Assembly: GCF_007556775.1 (NCBI RefSeq)
Contig: NZ_CP041742.1
Location: forward strand, 434,001 to 498,000
Direction: 5' to 3'
From: Lysobacter lycopersici
GTDB lineage: Bacteria > Pseudomonadota > Gammaproteobacteria > Xanthomonadales > Xanthomonadaceae
Length of the DNA stretch: 64,000 bases
Shown: positions 1 to 10,434 of the stretch, one piece after another
Position numbering within the stretch: position 1 is the stretch's first letter
How the letters are laid out: each line of letters opens with the position of its first letter
The notes under the pieces: generated by a model
Told to the model about the DNA's origin: nothing
Databases searched by the model: none
Seen by the model: the letters and a program-made list of their open reading frames with translations, nothing else
Program-made: the position numbers and the translations under genes

Positions 1-91
1 TTCGCCGTGCGTCCAGGGCTCGACCTGGGGCTGGGATCGCAACGGCATCTGGGTCGATCGTGGCTGCCGCGCGGATTTCCTCGTCTACTGA
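1..91 (+). CDS. C-terminal fragment of a DUF3011 protein
   Basis: Reading from base 2, an open frame enters from outside the window and stops at TGA 89-91. Its 29 visible residues include [20 protein letters not shown] followed by RADF. The GIWVDRGCR ending with paired cysteines is characteristic of the C-terminus of DUF3011, small secreted cysteine-rich proteins of unknown function common in xanthomonads. Only the tail is present, so signal peptide and domain count cannot be judged. The stop lies 28 bases before the mtnA ATG at 120. The family assignment rests on motif memory. Confidence 0.7.
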   Translation, partial: SPCVQGSTWGWDRNGIWVDRGCRADFLVY

Positions 92-119
92 CAGTTTCGC
101 CGCGCTTAAACTAGGCGGC

Positions 120-1175
120 ATGGACGCCGCCTCGCTCGCACGCTACGACCGCATCCGCCCGATTCGCTGGGCCGGAGATGCATTGGAACTGCTCGACCAG
201 CGCAAGCTGCCGTTCGCGGTCGAATACGTGCGCTGCGCGAGCAGCGATGAGGTCGCGGGTGCGATTCGCGATCTCGTGGTGCGCGGTGCGCCGGCGATCG
301 GCATTTCCGCGGCATGGGGCGTGGTGCTTGCATCGCGCGATATCGAAGCCGCGACCGGCGCTGAAGCGGCGAAGGAACTGCAACCGGCGATGGACCGGCT
401 CAACGCCGCGCGTCCGACCGCGGTCAACCTGGCTTGGGCACTGGCGCGGATGCGTGCCGCGCTGCATGTCGCAAGCGCAGGTTGGCGCGATGCGCTGGAA
501 CGCGAAGCGCAGGCAATCGAAACCGAAGACCTCGCCGCGAATCGCGCGATGGGGCAGGCCGGCGCCGCATTGATCGCACCCGGCAGCGGCGTGCTCACCC
601 ATTGCAATACCGGCTCGCTCGCCACCGCTGGCTTCGGCACCGCGCTGGGCGTGATCCGCGCTGGCGTCGCCGCGGATCGCATCGCGCGCGTGTTCGCCGG
701 CGAAACCCGGCCGTGGAACCAGGGCGCGCGCCTGACGGTGTGGGAACTGCAGCAGGACGGGATCGATGCGACGCTCATCGCCGATGCCGCGGCGTCGCAC
801 CTGATGAAGACCGGCCGGGTGCAGTGGGTCGTGGTCGGCGCCGACCGCATCTGCGCCAACGGCGACACCGCCAACAAGATCGGCACCTACCAGCTCGCGC
901 TCGCGGCCAGGCACCACGGGGTGAAGTTCATGGTCGTGGCGCCGTCCTCGACCGTGGACATGGCCACCGCCTCGGGCGACCTGATCGAGATCGAGGAACG
1001 CGATCCGGCCGAATTGCTGTCGCACCGCGGTGAACGCACCGTGGCCGAAGGCGTGCGCGCCTGGAACCCGGTGTTCGACGTGACGCCGCATGAATTGATC
1101 GACGCCATCGTGACCGAAAAGGGCGTGATCGAACGCCCGGATGCGACGTCGATGAGGACGGTTTTCGGCAGCTGA
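120..1175 (+). CDS. mtnA: S-methyl-5-thioribose-1-phosphate isomerase
   Basis: MtnA converts 5-methylthioribose 1-phosphate to 5-methylthioribulose 1-phosphate in the methionine salvage pathway (cytosolic). The protein belongs to the eIF-2B alpha/beta/delta-like fold. It shows RGAPAIG near the N-terminus, the catalytic-cysteine segment [18 protein letters not shown] and the substrate-site stretch [21 protein letters not shown]. The length of 351 residues fits the family. The frame is open back to a GTG at 60, but ATG 120 is preferred because family similarity begins there and the upstream part overlaps the DUF3011 tail. No other salvage gene is next to it. Confidence 0.93.
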   Translation: MDAASLARYDRIRPIRWAGDALELLDQRKLPFAVEYVRCASSDEVAGAIRDLVVRGAPAIGISAAWGVVLASRDIEAATGAEAAKELQPAMDRLNAARPTAVNLAWALARMRAALHVASAGWRDALEREAQAIETEDLAANRAMGQAGAALIAPGSGVLTHCNTGSLATAGFGTALGVIRAGVAADRIARVFAGETRPWNQGARLTVWELQQDGIDATLIADAAASHLMKTGRVQWVVVGADRICANGDTANKIGTYQLALAARHHGVKFMVVAPSSTVDMATASGDLIEIEERDPAELLSHRGERTVAEGVRAWNPVFDVTPHELIDAIVTEKGVIERPDATSMRTVFGS

Positions 1176-1181
1176 TTTCCA

Positions 1182-1224
1182 CCTCTCCCCAACGTGGGAG
1201 AGGTCGACGCGCGAAGCGCGTCGA
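1182..1224. repeat. Two adjacent hairpins after mtnA (CCTCTCCC-type repeat)
   Basis: CCTCTCCC (1182-1189) pairs with GGGAGAGG (1196-1203). Immediately after it, TCGACGCGC (1204-1212) pairs perfectly with GCGCGTCGA (1216-1224) around a GAA loop. The pair lies just past the mtnA stop and may end its transcript, although no T-run follows directly. CCTCTCCC arms recur at 44842-44956, so this is likely a dispersed repeat rather than a dedicated terminator. Confidence 0.6.
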
Positions 1225-1297
1225 AAGAGGGGCGAAAACCCTCGTAACCCATTGATTTTTTCGGCGATTCCGGGGTGCGTTCGAGCGCCCCGGATGG

Positions 1298-1303
1298 TAC
1301 AAT
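1298..1303 (+). promoter_or_regulatory. Candidate -10 box for gyrA
   Basis: TACAAT stands 83 bases before the gyrA ATG. No good -35 hexamer is visible 16-18 bases upstream, so this is a weak promoter call based on the -10 alone. It implies a leader of about 75 nt. Confidence 0.35.
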
Positions 1304-1386
1304 TTCATGTCTTTGAATCCGCCTGTTTTTCGCGCTCGGAACCGGGCCGTTCGCAGGCGTGGAAACCACCGTAAAACGGATCCCTG

Positions 1387-3951
<2,565 letters not shown>

Positions 3952-3972
3952 GCAAGACAGGTCGCGGGAACG

Positions 3973-4000
3973 AAAAAGGCGGCCTAATGGCCGCCTTTTT
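3973..4000. terminator. Bidirectional rho-independent terminator
   Basis: AAAAAGGCGGCC, a TAAT loop and GGCCGCCTTTTT form a perfect 12-bp stem with an A-run on one side and a T-run on the other. It lies between the convergent gyrA and ferritin-like genes and can serve both. Confidence 0.93.
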
Positions 4001-4017
4001 CTTGTCGCCGTGCCGGC

Positions 4018-4605
4018 TTACTTGCCGATCCATCCATCCAGCAGGTCGGCCATGTCGTCGGCGTGTTCCTCTTCCTGCGCGAGGATGTGCTCGAGGATGC
4101 GCTTGGTCGTGGTATCGCGGTCGCCAATGTAGTTGATCATCTCGCGATAGCTGTCGATCGCGATGCGTTCGGCGACGAGGTTCTCTCGGACCATGTCGCG
4201 CAGGTCCTTGCCTTCCTTGTATTCGGCGTGGCTGCGCGCGGTGAGCGTGTCCGGGTTCAGGTCGGGTTCGCCGCCGAGCTGCACGATGCGTTCGGACAGC
4301 ATGCCGGCATGTTCCATTTCCTGCTGCGCGTGTTCGAGGAACTCGCCCTTCACCGCGTCGACGAGCATGCCCTTGGCGCTGTAGTAGTGGCGGTAGTAGC
4401 GCAGCACGCACACCCACTCGGTGGCCAGCGCCTCGTTGAGCAGGTGGATGACCTGCTTGCGGTCGGCGGTGTAGCTGGACGTGATGGCGCCGTCGTCCAC
4501 GCTCTTGCGCGCGCGGGCGCGCAGGGTCTTGGTGTCGGTGAGCGTTGGCGTCGACGGCTTGGCGGCGGACGGCGCTTTCGCTGGCTTCTTGGCTGGCTTG
4601 GGCAT
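4018..4605 (-). CDS. Ferritin-like (bacterioferritin family) protein
   Basis: A 195-residue four-helix protein with a Lys/Ala/Pro-rich N-terminal tail (MPKPAKKPAKAPSAAKPSTP) before the ferritin-like domain. Candidate di-iron ligands are Glu63, Glu96 with His99 (ExxH), Glu146, and Glu178 with His181 (ExxH), the pattern of bacterioferritin/Dps-related proteins. It probably oxidises and stores iron or protects against peroxide. The basic alanine-proline tail could bind DNA, as in some Dps proteins, but that is inference. ATG 4605 was chosen over longer in-frame extensions because those overlap the peroxiredoxin gene. The peroxiredoxin gene lies 44 bases upstream, suggesting an oxidative-stress pair. 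Confidence 0.85.
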   Translation of the reverse strand: MPKPAKKPAKAPSAAKPSTPTLTDTKTLRARARKSVDDGAITSSYTADRKQVIHLLNEALATEWVCVLRYYRHYYSAKGMLVDAVKGEFLEHAQQEMEHAGMLSERIVQLGGEPDLNPDTLTARSHAEYKEGKDLRDMVRENLVAERIAIDSYREMINYIGDRDTTTKRILEHILAQEEEHADDMADLLDGWIGK

Positions 4606-4649
4606 TGGGGCCTCGGCGTGGCTGGGGTTGGTCGGGATCGGGACGAACG

Positions 4650-5129
4650 TCAGAGCTGTTCGAGCACGTGTTCGGCCGAGGACACGCGGAACTCGCCCGG
4701 CGCCTCGACGAAGAGCTGCTTCACCACGCCATCGACCGCGTGCAGCGCGAAGCGCTTGCTGCGCGTGCCCATGCCGTAGCCGCTGGCATCCATTTCCAGG
4801 CCGAGCGCGCGGGTGAAATCGGCATTGCCGTCGGACAGCATCCACAATCCGTCCGGCACCTGCTGCATCTGTCCCCAGGCCTGCATCACGAACGCGTCGT
4901 TGACCGACATGCAGGCGACATCGATGCCCTTGTCGCGGAAGGCCTGGTAGTTCGCGACGAAACCGGGCAAATGGCGTTCGGAACAGGTCGGCGTGAACGC
5001 GCCGGGCACCGCGAACAGCACCACGTCGCGTCCGGCGAACAGCGTGCCGGTATCGGTGTCTTCGAAACCGCCCTGGCCCACGCGCTTGATCGGCGCGACG
5101 GGGAGCTTGTCGCCTGGCTGGATGGGCAT
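4650..5129 (-). CDS. Peroxiredoxin (Prx5-type)
   Basis: A thiol peroxidase of 159 residues that reduces hydrogen peroxide and organic peroxides. The peroxidatic cysteine is Cys49 in PGAFTPTCS, the motif of the peroxiredoxin-5/AhpE-like group; a second cysteine, Cys73 (DVACMSVND), is present. The start at 5129 is set by an AGGAGA ribosome site 6 bases upstream and by the conserved opening MPIQPGDKLP. It is the first gene of a probable two-gene unit with the ferritin-like gene. The electron donor (thioredoxin or glutaredoxin) cannot be told from sequence. Confidence 0.93.
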   Translation of the reverse strand: MPIQPGDKLPVAPIKRVGQGGFEDTDTGTLFAGRDVVLFAVPGAFTPTCSERHLPGFVANYQAFRDKGIDVACMSVNDAFVMQAWGQMQQVPDGLWMLSDGNADFTRALGLEMDASGYGMGTRSKRFALHAVDGVVKQLFVEAPGEFRVSSAEHVLEQL

Positions 5130-5192
5130 TCGGTTCTCCTCGGCAGTCGCCCAGTCTAGGCCCGGGCCACGGTAAGGCGGCGTCAAGGCGCC

Positions 5193-5220
5193 CTTGAAAG
5201 TCCCGATCGAGCGCTTACAT
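5193..5220 (+). promoter_or_regulatory. Candidate sigma-32 (heat-shock) promoter for hsp20
   Basis: CTTGAAA at 5193-5199 matches the sigma-32 -35 element exactly. After 14 bases, CTTACAT (5214-5220) sits at the -10 position. It matches the CCCCATnT consensus only partly. The location, about 55 bases before the hsp20 start, is appropriate. Confidence 0.45.
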
Positions 5221-5273
5221 GGGGGGCATGGCGGCCGTGGCGCCGCCGCTACACGCAACGGAGGACCCCCATC

Positions 5274-5744
5274 ATGCGCAACATCGTGCGTTACCAGCAG
5301 CAATGGCCCGGGCAGACCATGCTCCAGGACGAGATCAAGCAGGTGTTCGACCGCTTTTTCCAGGCCGGCGAGAACCAGGACGAGTCGTCGGTCGTGACCA
5401 GCCACTGGGCGCCCATGGTCGACATCAAGGAAGAAGCCGAACGCTTCGTGATCTATGCCGACCTGCCGGGCATCGACCCGCAGGACGTCGAAATCCTCAT
5501 GGACAAGGGCATCCTCGCCATCAAGGGCGAACGCAGGAGCGAATCGAGCGAGCAGACCGAGCGCTACTCGCGGGTGGAGCGTCGCTACGGAAACTTCCAC
5601 CGTCGCTTCGCGCTGCCCGACAGCGCCGATCCCGAGGGCATCACCGCAACCGGCCGCCACGGGGTGCTGGAAATCTCCATCCCCAAGCGCCCGGAGACCA
5701 AGCCGCGCCGCATCCAGGTGGGTGGCGAGGCGACCCGCCAGTAA
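5274..5744 (+). CDS. Small heat-shock protein Hsp20/alpha-crystallin
   Basis: An ATP-independent holdase chaperone of 156 residues. The alpha-crystallin domain runs from about residue 43 (WAPMVDIKEEAERFVIYADL) to 145, with the conserved GVLEISIPKRPE near its end and a short C-terminal tail (RIQVGGEATRQ). The start is supported by a GGAGGA ribosome site in the preceding 15 bases. A heat-shock-like promoter lies upstream and the DnaJ-like cbpA gene lies 92 bases downstream, so the two chaperone genes are probably co-regulated by temperature. Confidence 0.95.
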   Translation: MRNIVRYQQQWPGQTMLQDEIKQVFDRFFQAGENQDESSVVTSHWAPMVDIKEEAERFVIYADLPGIDPQDVEILMDKGILAIKGERRSESSEQTERYSRVERRYGNFHRRFALPDSADPEGITATGRHGVLEISIPKRPETKPRRIQVGGEATRQ

Positions 5745-5793
5745 GCGCGCGCGTCTGCCGCACGTGCGCGGGCGAACGTTCTTGCTAACCTGA

Positions 5794-5824
5794 CCGGCCC
5801 GCGGCACCCGCGGGCCGGCATTTT
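5794..5824 (+). terminator. GC-rich hairpin between hsp20 and cbpA
   Basis: CCGGCCCGCGG (5794-5804) pairs with CCGCGGGCCGG (5808-5818), followed by CATTTT. It looks like a terminator for hsp20, but it sits only 12 bases before the cbpA ATG. It may therefore attenuate read-through or protect a 3' end instead of isolating the genes. Confidence 0.7.
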
Positions 5825-5836
5825 CGCGGGGACATC

Positions 5837-6748
5837 ATGCAATTCAAGGATTACTACCAGATCCTCGGCGTCGAAGCGAACGCGGGCGAGGCCGAGATCA
5901 AGACCGCCTACCGCCGGCTCGCGCGCAAGTTCCATCCCGACGTCAGCAAGGAAGCCGGCGCCGAGGAAAAGTTCAAGGCGGTGAACGAGGCCTACGAAGC
6001 GCTGCGCGATCCGCAGAAGCGCGCCGCCTACGACCAGTTGCGTTCCGGCGGTTACCGGCCCGGCGATGAAGTGCCGCCTCCCGGTGGTTTCGGCGGTGGA
6101 CCGCACGGGGATTTCGATTTCGACGAGATCTTCGCCCGCGGCGCCGGTGGCGATGGCGGCGGCTTCAGCGATTTCTTCGAATCGCTGTTCGGCCGCGGTG
6201 GTTTCCGCCAGCAAGGCCAGGGTGGTGCGCGGCCGCAATCGCAAGGCCGGCCCCAAGACGGAACGACGCGTGCCAGGCTCGCGGTGCCGCTGGAGGCGGT
6301 CTACGACGGCGGCAGCATCCGCATCGGCATCAACGGCAAGTCGCTGGATGTGCGCGTGCCCAAGGGCATCCGCCCGGGACAGGCGATCCGGCTCGCGGGG
6401 CAGGGCGCGCACGGCGACCTGTTGCTGGAAATCGAATACGCCGCGCATCCGCAGTTCGAGGTCGACGGCCGCAACATCCTCTACAGCCTGCCGGTGGCGC
6501 CGTGGGAAGCCGCGCTGGGCGCGACCGTGACCGTGCCCACGCTGGGCGGTTCGGTCGAGCTGCGCGTGCCGCCGGATTCGGAGTCGGGGCGCAAGCTGCG
6601 CCTGCGCGGGCGCGGACTTCCCGGCGCGACGCCGGGCGACCAGATCGTGGAACTGGAAATCCTCGCGCCGAAGGCGAACAGCGAGGCCGAACGCGAGGCG
6701 TATCGCGGCCTGCGCGATGCCTTCGGCGACGATTGGCGGCGCGCCTAG
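5837..6748 (+). CDS. cbpA: DnaJ-class co-chaperone CbpA
   Basis: A curved-DNA-binding-protein-type DnaJ of 303 residues. The J domain occupies residues 1-70 (DYYQILGVEANAGEAEIKTA, HPD at about 34-36, YEALRDPQKRAAYDQL). A Gly/Phe-rich linker with FGRGGF-like repeats follows to about residue 150, then two beta-barrel substrate-binding domains without the zinc-finger repeats of true DnaJ. It should stimulate DnaK ATPase. The stop codon is supplied by CTAG, which on the other strand is also the stop of the convergent pilH gene. Confidence 0.92.
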   Translation: MQFKDYYQILGVEANAGEAEIKTAYRRLARKFHPDVSKEAGAEEKFKAVNEAYEALRDPQKRAAYDQLRSGGYRPGDEVPPPGGFGGGPHGDFDFDEIFARGAGGDGGGFSDFFESLFGRGGFRQQGQGGARPQSQGRPQDGTTRARLAVPLEAVYDGGSIRIGINGKSLDVRVPKGIRPGQAIRLAGQGAHGDLLLEIEYAAHPQFEVDGRNILYSLPVAPWEAALGATVTVPTLGGSVELRVPPDSESGRKLRLRGRGLPGATPGDQIVELEILAPKANSEAEREAYRGLRDAFGDDWRRA

Positions 6749-7125
6749 GCGGCGGCCGGTCCGCCGGAGAGGTACTTCGCGATGAGTTCGGCGAGCTCGT
6801 CCTCGCCGAAGGGCTTGGCGAGGTAGGCCTTCGCGCCCTGGCGCATGCCCCAGACGCGGTCGGTGTCCTGGTCCTTGGTGGTCACGAGGATCACCGGGAT
6901 GTGCCTGGTCGTGGCTTCGCGGGTGATCGAACGCGTGGCCTGGAAGCCGTTGAGGTTCGGCATCACCACGTCCATCAGGATCAGGTCGGGGAGCTCGCGC
7001 TTGGCGGCTTCCACCCCGGCGGCGCCATCCTCGGCGGTGAGCGGCACGTGGCCGAGTTTTTCGACGATGCGGGAGATGCCCATGACCTGCGAAGGTGAGT
7101 CGTCGACGATGAGGATGCGAGCCAT
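6745..7125 (-). CDS. pilH: Twitching-motility response regulator PilH
   Basis: A stand-alone CheY-like receiver domain of 126 residues with acidic pocket Asp8/Asp9, phospho-acceptor Asp52 (LILMDVVMPNLNGFQATR) and Lys104 (AKPF). The segment VILVTTKDQDTDRVWGMRQG is nearly the signature of PilH, which dampens or retracts type IV pili signalling in the Pil-Chp system. ATG 7125 matches the family start (MARILIVDDS); a frame extension to 7188 is not supported. No pilG, pilI or pilJ is adjacent, so the regulator is separated from the rest of the pathway here. Confidence 0.88.
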   Translation of the reverse strand: MARILIVDDSPSQVMGISRIVEKLGHVPLTAEDGAAGVEAAKRELPDLILMDVVMPNLNGFQATRSITREATTRHIPVILVTTKDQDTDRVWGMRQGAKAYLAKPFGEDELAELIAKYLSGGPAAA

Positions 7126-7191
7126 TGGATTCCCCGTGTATTCGACCGGATTGTAGCCGCCGCGCGCGGGGCCGCAAGCCTCAGCCAAGTC

Positions 7192-8187
7192 TCAGCCAAT
7201 CGCGACCAGCGTGCGTCCCAGCGAACCGCCTGCGAGCATGTTCGCGAATACGCCCGGCAGGCCGTCGAGGCCGGTTTCGCGGGTGCAGATCGCGTCGAGG
7301 TTGGCGGGTTTCCAGTCGCCGGCGAGGCGCCGCCACACTTCCTCGCGGATGTCGCGCGCGGTGCCGGCCGAAGCCACGCCGAGCAGCGACACGCCGCGGA
7401 TGATGAAGGGCATGACCGTCGCCTGCAGCTCGGGCGATGCCGCGAGCCCGGCACTGGCGACGTTGCCGTAGGGCGCGGTTTGCGCGAGCAGGCTCGAAAG
7501 CATCGCGCCGCCGACGTTGTCGAGCCCGCCGCCGAAGCGCACCGATTCCATCGGCCGCGTGGTTGAAAGCGCGTCACGGCCCAGCACTTCGCTCGCACCG
7601 AGCGATTTCAGGTAATCCGCGTGCCCCGGCTTGCCGCTGATCGCGTGCACGTCGAAACCGGCCTTGCGGAAGATCGCGACCGCGAGCGAACCGACGCCAC
7701 CGGTCGCGCCGGTGACCGCGAGCGAGCCGAGGTCGGGCGTTTGCCGGTTCTCGGTCATGCGCAACAACGCGAGTGCGGCGGTGAAGCCGGCGGTGCCGAG
7801 GATCATGGATTCGCGCAGCGACAAGCCGGCGGGCAGCGGAATCACCCACTTGGCGTCGAGGCGCGCGACTTCCGCATAACCACCGTCGCGCGTTTCCGAC
7901 AAACCGCTGCCGGTGACCAGCACCGCGTCGCCTTCGCGGAATTTCGGGTCGCTCGATTGCACGACGTGGCCGGCTATATCTATCCCGCCGACCAGCGGGA
8001 AACTGCGCAGGATCTTGCCCTGGCCGGTGCCGGCGAGCGCGTCCTTGTAGTTGACCGAGGAATACGCGGTCTTGACCACGACTTCGCCGGGATTGAGATC
8101 GCCAAGCGATATCGTTTCGATGCCGCTGCGGTAGCCGGCGGCGTCGTCGTGGATGCGGAAGGCGCGGAAGCTGGTGGGGATGGTCAT
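7192..8187 (-). CDS. acuI: AcuI/YhdH-type NADPH quinone (acrylyl-CoA) reductase
   Basis: A zinc-independent medium-chain reductase of 331 residues. It has the family landmarks AYSSVNYKDALAGTGQGKI, PLVGGIDIAGHV, VTGATGGVGSLAVAIFRKAG (NADPH Rossmann motif) and ISGKPGHADYLKSLGA. Members such as AcuI reduce acryloyl-CoA to propionyl-CoA, detoxifying a reactive intermediate; some are annotated only as quinone oxidoreductase YhdH. ATG 8187 was chosen because family similarity begins at TSFRAFRIHDD. A longer start at 8223 would place the N-terminus in the repeat flanking the neighbouring GIY-YIG gene. Confidence 0.88.
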   Translation of the reverse strand: MTIPTSFRAFRIHDDAAGYRSGIETISLGDLNPGEVVVKTAYSSVNYKDALAGTGQGKILRSFPLVGGIDIAGHVVQSSDPKFREGDAVLVTGSGLSETRDGGYAEVARLDAKWVIPLPAGLSLRESMILGTAGFTAALALLRMTENRQTPDLGSLAVTGATGGVGSLAVAIFRKAGFDVHAISGKPGHADYLKSLGASEVLGRDALSTTRPMESVRFGGGLDNVGGAMLSSLLAQTAPYGNVASAGLAASPELQATVMPFIIRGVSLLGVASAGTARDIREEVWRRLAGDWKPANLDAICTRETGLDGLPGVFANMLAGGSLGRTLVAIG

Positions 8188-8216
8188 TGCACTATCGCTC
8201 GGGATCCGTTGGGCAT

Positions 8217-8245
8217 TCGTCATCCCGGCGCAAGCCGGGACCCAG
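8217..8245. repeat. Left arm of the GIY-YIG inverted repeat
   Basis: A 29-bp sequence running from TCGTCATCCC to GGGACCCAG. It is the exact reverse complement of 8558-8586. Internally CCCGGC-GCAA-GCCGGG is itself a hairpin. It begins 8 bases after the GIY-YIG stop codon and overlaps the upstream in-frame extension of acuI. Confidence 0.95.
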
Positions 8246-8253
8246 CCCTTCGT

Positions 8254-8547
8254 TCAACGATCGATGATATCCGGATAAAGATCGACCCACTTGGGATTTG
8301 CTGTTTCGATCAGCTCGACCTTCCAGGCGCGCCTCCATTCCTTGATCGCCTTCTCGCGCGCGATCGCCAACTCCATTGTGGCGTGTCGCTCGAACCAGAC
8401 AAGGTCATGGACACGGTATTTCCTCGTGAACCCACCGGCGACATCGTGTTTGTGTTCCCAGACGCGCTTGACCAGATCGGAGGTCACGCCGGTATACAAG
8501 GTGCCGTGCCATCTGCTGGCGAGGATGTAGGTGCACGGTAGTTTCAT
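8254..8547 (-). CDS. Small GIY-YIG nuclease-domain protein
   Basis: A 97-residue protein that is essentially one GIY-YIG domain of the UPF0213/YhbQ type. The motifs are CTYILASRWHGTLYTGVT (the Y...YTG variant of GIY-YIG), VTSDLVKRVWEHK with the conserved Arg and His, and Glu in the helix around AIAREKAIKEWRRAWKVELI. The family cuts DNA or is related to homing and UvrC nucleases; cellular roles of the small forms are poorly known. The gene is bracketed by perfect inverted repeats. No clear Shine-Dalgarno sequence precedes the ATG, because the upstream repeat begins 11 bases before it. Confidence 0.9.
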   Translation of the reverse strand: MKLPCTYILASRWHGTLYTGVTSDLVKRVWEHKHDVAGGFTRKYRVHDLVWFERHATMELAIAREKAIKEWRRAWKVELIETANPKWVDLYPDIIDR

Positions 8548-8557
8548 CGAACCGAAA

Positions 8558-8586
8558 CTGGGTCCCGGCTTGCGCCGGGATGACGA
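8558..8586. repeat. Right arm of the GIY-YIG inverted repeat
   Basis: Exact reverse complement of 8217-8245, starting 11 bases upstream of the GIY-YIG start codon. Any transcript entering the gene from upstream would carry this hairpin in its leader. Confidence 0.95.
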
Positions 8587-8685
8587 GTGAACGGGTTCTC
8601 ATGGAACACGGCATCCATTCGCATTGCGATGGGAAGAACATGCCAGTGCCCATCGGTAAGAACCCCGGGATTGGCGGGAACTTTC

Positions 8686-9279
8686 CTAGCGCAGATCCCC
8701 GCGCCGCTTGCCATCCAGCCACTTGTCCGCCTGAGCCGGCACGTAGCCGCGCATCCACGCGAGCAACGCGTCGATGTCGTCGCCGTGCCAGAGGTCGTGG
8801 CGCTGGTCGGCGTGCAGGAAACGCTCGCGCACCATCGTGTCGAGCATCGCCATCAGCGGTTGCCAGAAGCCGTTCACGTCGAGGAAGGCACAGGGCTTGT
8901 CGCCGAGTCCGAGTTGGCGCCAGGTCAGCATCTCGAACATCTCGTCGAGCGTGCCGAAGCCGCCGGGCAGGGCGACGAATCCGTCGGACAGGTCAAACAT
9001 CCGCGCCTTGCGCGTGTGCATGGAATCGACCACTTCCAGCCGCGTCACGCCCTTGTGCGCGACTTCCCAATCGACCAGTTGCTGCGGGATCACGCCGACG
9101 ACTTCGCCGCCGTTCGCCAACACCGCATCGGCGACGATGCCCATCAGCCCGACGTTGCCGCCGCCATAGACCAGCGCGAGTTTTTCCGCGGCAAGGCGCG
9201 TGCCGAGCGTCTTCGCCTGCGCGGCGTAGGCGGGATCGCCGCCGGCGTTGGAACCGCAGTAGACGCAGATCGATTTCAT
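8686..9279 (-). CDS. LOG-family nucleoside monophosphate phosphoribohydrolase
   Basis: A Rossmann-fold protein of 197 residues in the TIGR00730/LOG family. It has the nucleotide-binding motif YGGGNVGLMG (38-47) and the catalytic signature PGGFGTLDE (105-113), with Arg90-Lys91 (MHTRKARM) ahead of it. Members hydrolyse AMP or cytokinin riboside monophosphates to base plus ribose 5-phosphate; the bacterial physiological substrate is often unclear. The stop of the upstream ChaA-like antiporter gene is 20 bases away on the same strand, so the two could share a transcript. Confidence 0.88.
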   Translation of the reverse strand: MKSICVYCGSNAGGDPAYAAQAKTLGTRLAAEKLALVYGGGNVGLMGIVADAVLANGGEVVGVIPQQLVDWEVAHKGVTRLEVVDSMHTRKARMFDLSDGFVALPGGFGTLDEMFEMLTWRQLGLGDKPCAFLDVNGFWQPLMAMLDTMVRERFLHADQRHDLWHGDDIDALLAWMRGYVPAQADKWLDGKRRGDLR

Positions 9280-9299
9280 CGCGCCATTATGCCCGCGCT

Positions 9300-10391
9300 T
9301 CAGGGCACGAAGCTGAGGAACAAATAGGTCCCCAGCAACACCGCGTGCACGATGCCGATCTGGATGTTGGTGCGCCCGGTGCGCAGCGAAATCGAGGCGA
9401 CGAACAGCGACAGGAACAGCAGCACGGTCGAGATGGTGTCGAGTCCGAGCGCCAGCGGCCAGTCCATGATCACCGCGACCAGCGACACCGCCGGGATGGT
9501 GAGGCCGATGCTGGCGATCGCGGAACCGAGCGCGAGGTTGAGGCTGGTCTGCACGCGGTTGTTGATCGCGGCGCGAACGGCGGCGACGCCTTCCGGCAGC
9601 AGCACGATGGCCGCGATGACGATGCCCGCGACAGCCTGTGGCGCGCCGGCGGCGACCAGCGCGGCTTCCATCGTCGGCGCGAGCTTCTTGGCGGAAAGCA
9701 CCACCACGACTAGGCTGAGCAAGAGCAGCGCAAGGCTGGCCAGCGTGACGCGGACGCTCGGTCGCGGGGCGACATCCTCGGTCGCAGCATCGCCATCGTC
9801 GACCGGAAGGAAATATTCGCGATGGCGCCCGGTCTGGAACGCGGTGAAGGAGGCGAACAGCACCAGCGTCACCACCGAGATGAATACCAGTTGCGATGGC
9901 GTATAGATCGGACCCGGCGCGGTGATCGTGTAGTTCGGCAGCACCAGGGTCAGTACCACGATCGCGGTCAAGGTCGCGAGCGCGGCGGTGACGCCGTCGA
10001 CGCGGTAACGCTGGATCGAATGCCGGCGGCTGCCGGCGACCAGGCTCATGCCGATGATGCCGTTGAGGATGAGCATGACCGCGGCGAACACGGTGTCGCG
10101 CGGCAGGCCGGATGCCGATTCGCCGCCAGCCAGCATCATGGTCACGATCAGCGCGACCTCGATCGCGGTGACGGCCAAGGCGAGCACGATGGTGCCGAAC
10201 GGCTCGCCGACCTTGTGCGCGACGACTTCCGCATGGTGCACGGCGGCGATCACGCTGGCGAACAGGCCAACGACCAGGAGCAGCGTCAAGCCCGGCAGCG
10301 CCGGCGTGGCGAAAGCCAGGGCCAGCACGATGGCGCCGAGGATCGGCGCGATCCAGGTCCAGCGCGGGTTGTGGTGCGTCGCATCGCCCAT
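9300..10391 (-). CDS. chaA: ChaA-type calcium/cation:proton antiporter
   Basis: An inner-membrane CaCA-family exchanger of 363 residues with about 11 hydrophobic segments. The two alpha repeats are visible: HHAEVVAHKVGEPFGTIVLA with the EVAL glutamate in the first half, and LLPEGVAAVRAAINNRVQTS followed by LALGSAIASIGLTIP in the second. A short acidic loop (VDDGDAATEDVAP) separates the halves. Relatives extrude Ca2+, Na+ or K+ in exchange for protons at alkaline pH. ATG 10391 opens with MGDATHHNPR; the upstream extension is GC-rich noncoding sequence. Confidence 0.9.
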   Translation of the reverse strand: MGDATHHNPRWTWIAPILGAIVLALAFATPALPGLTLLLVVGLFASVIAAVHHAEVVAHKVGEPFGTIVLALAVTAIEVALIVTMMLAGGESASGLPRDTVFAAVMLILNGIIGMSLVAGSRRHSIQRYRVDGVTAALATLTAIVVLTLVLPNYTITAPGPIYTPSQLVFISVVTLVLFASFTAFQTGRHREYFLPVDDGDAATEDVAPRPSVRVTLASLALLLLSLVVVVLSAKKLAPTMEAALVAAGAPQAVAGIVIAAIVLLPEGVAAVRAAINNRVQTSLNLALGSAIASIGLTIPAVSLVAVIMDWPLALGLDTISTVLLFLSLFVASISLRTGRTNIQIGIVHAVLLGTYLFLSFVP

Positions 10392-10434
10392 GCGGCGAGT
10401 ATGCCGGAAACGGGTTGTGGGCCGTTCAACCAAA

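Larger units (their letters stand above)
8217..8586 (-). mobile_element. Candidate REP-like unit: inverted repeats around a GIY-YIG gene
   Basis: Perfect 29-bp inverted repeats (8217-8245 and 8558-8586) bracket one gene with only 8 and 10 bases to spare. Each arm has the architecture TCAT-hairpin-CCAG. The same architecture, without a gene, recurs at 20622-20719. No target-site duplication can be demonstrated from this copy alone. Mobility is inferred from this arrangement, by analogy with RAYT transposases flanked by inverted REPs. Confidence 0.5.

Noticed and set aside
8217-8586. Insertion sequence with transposase
   Set aside because: The enclosed gene is GIY-YIG, not a DDE, HUH or serine/tyrosine transposase, and no target duplication is visible; reported instead as a candidate REP-like unit.
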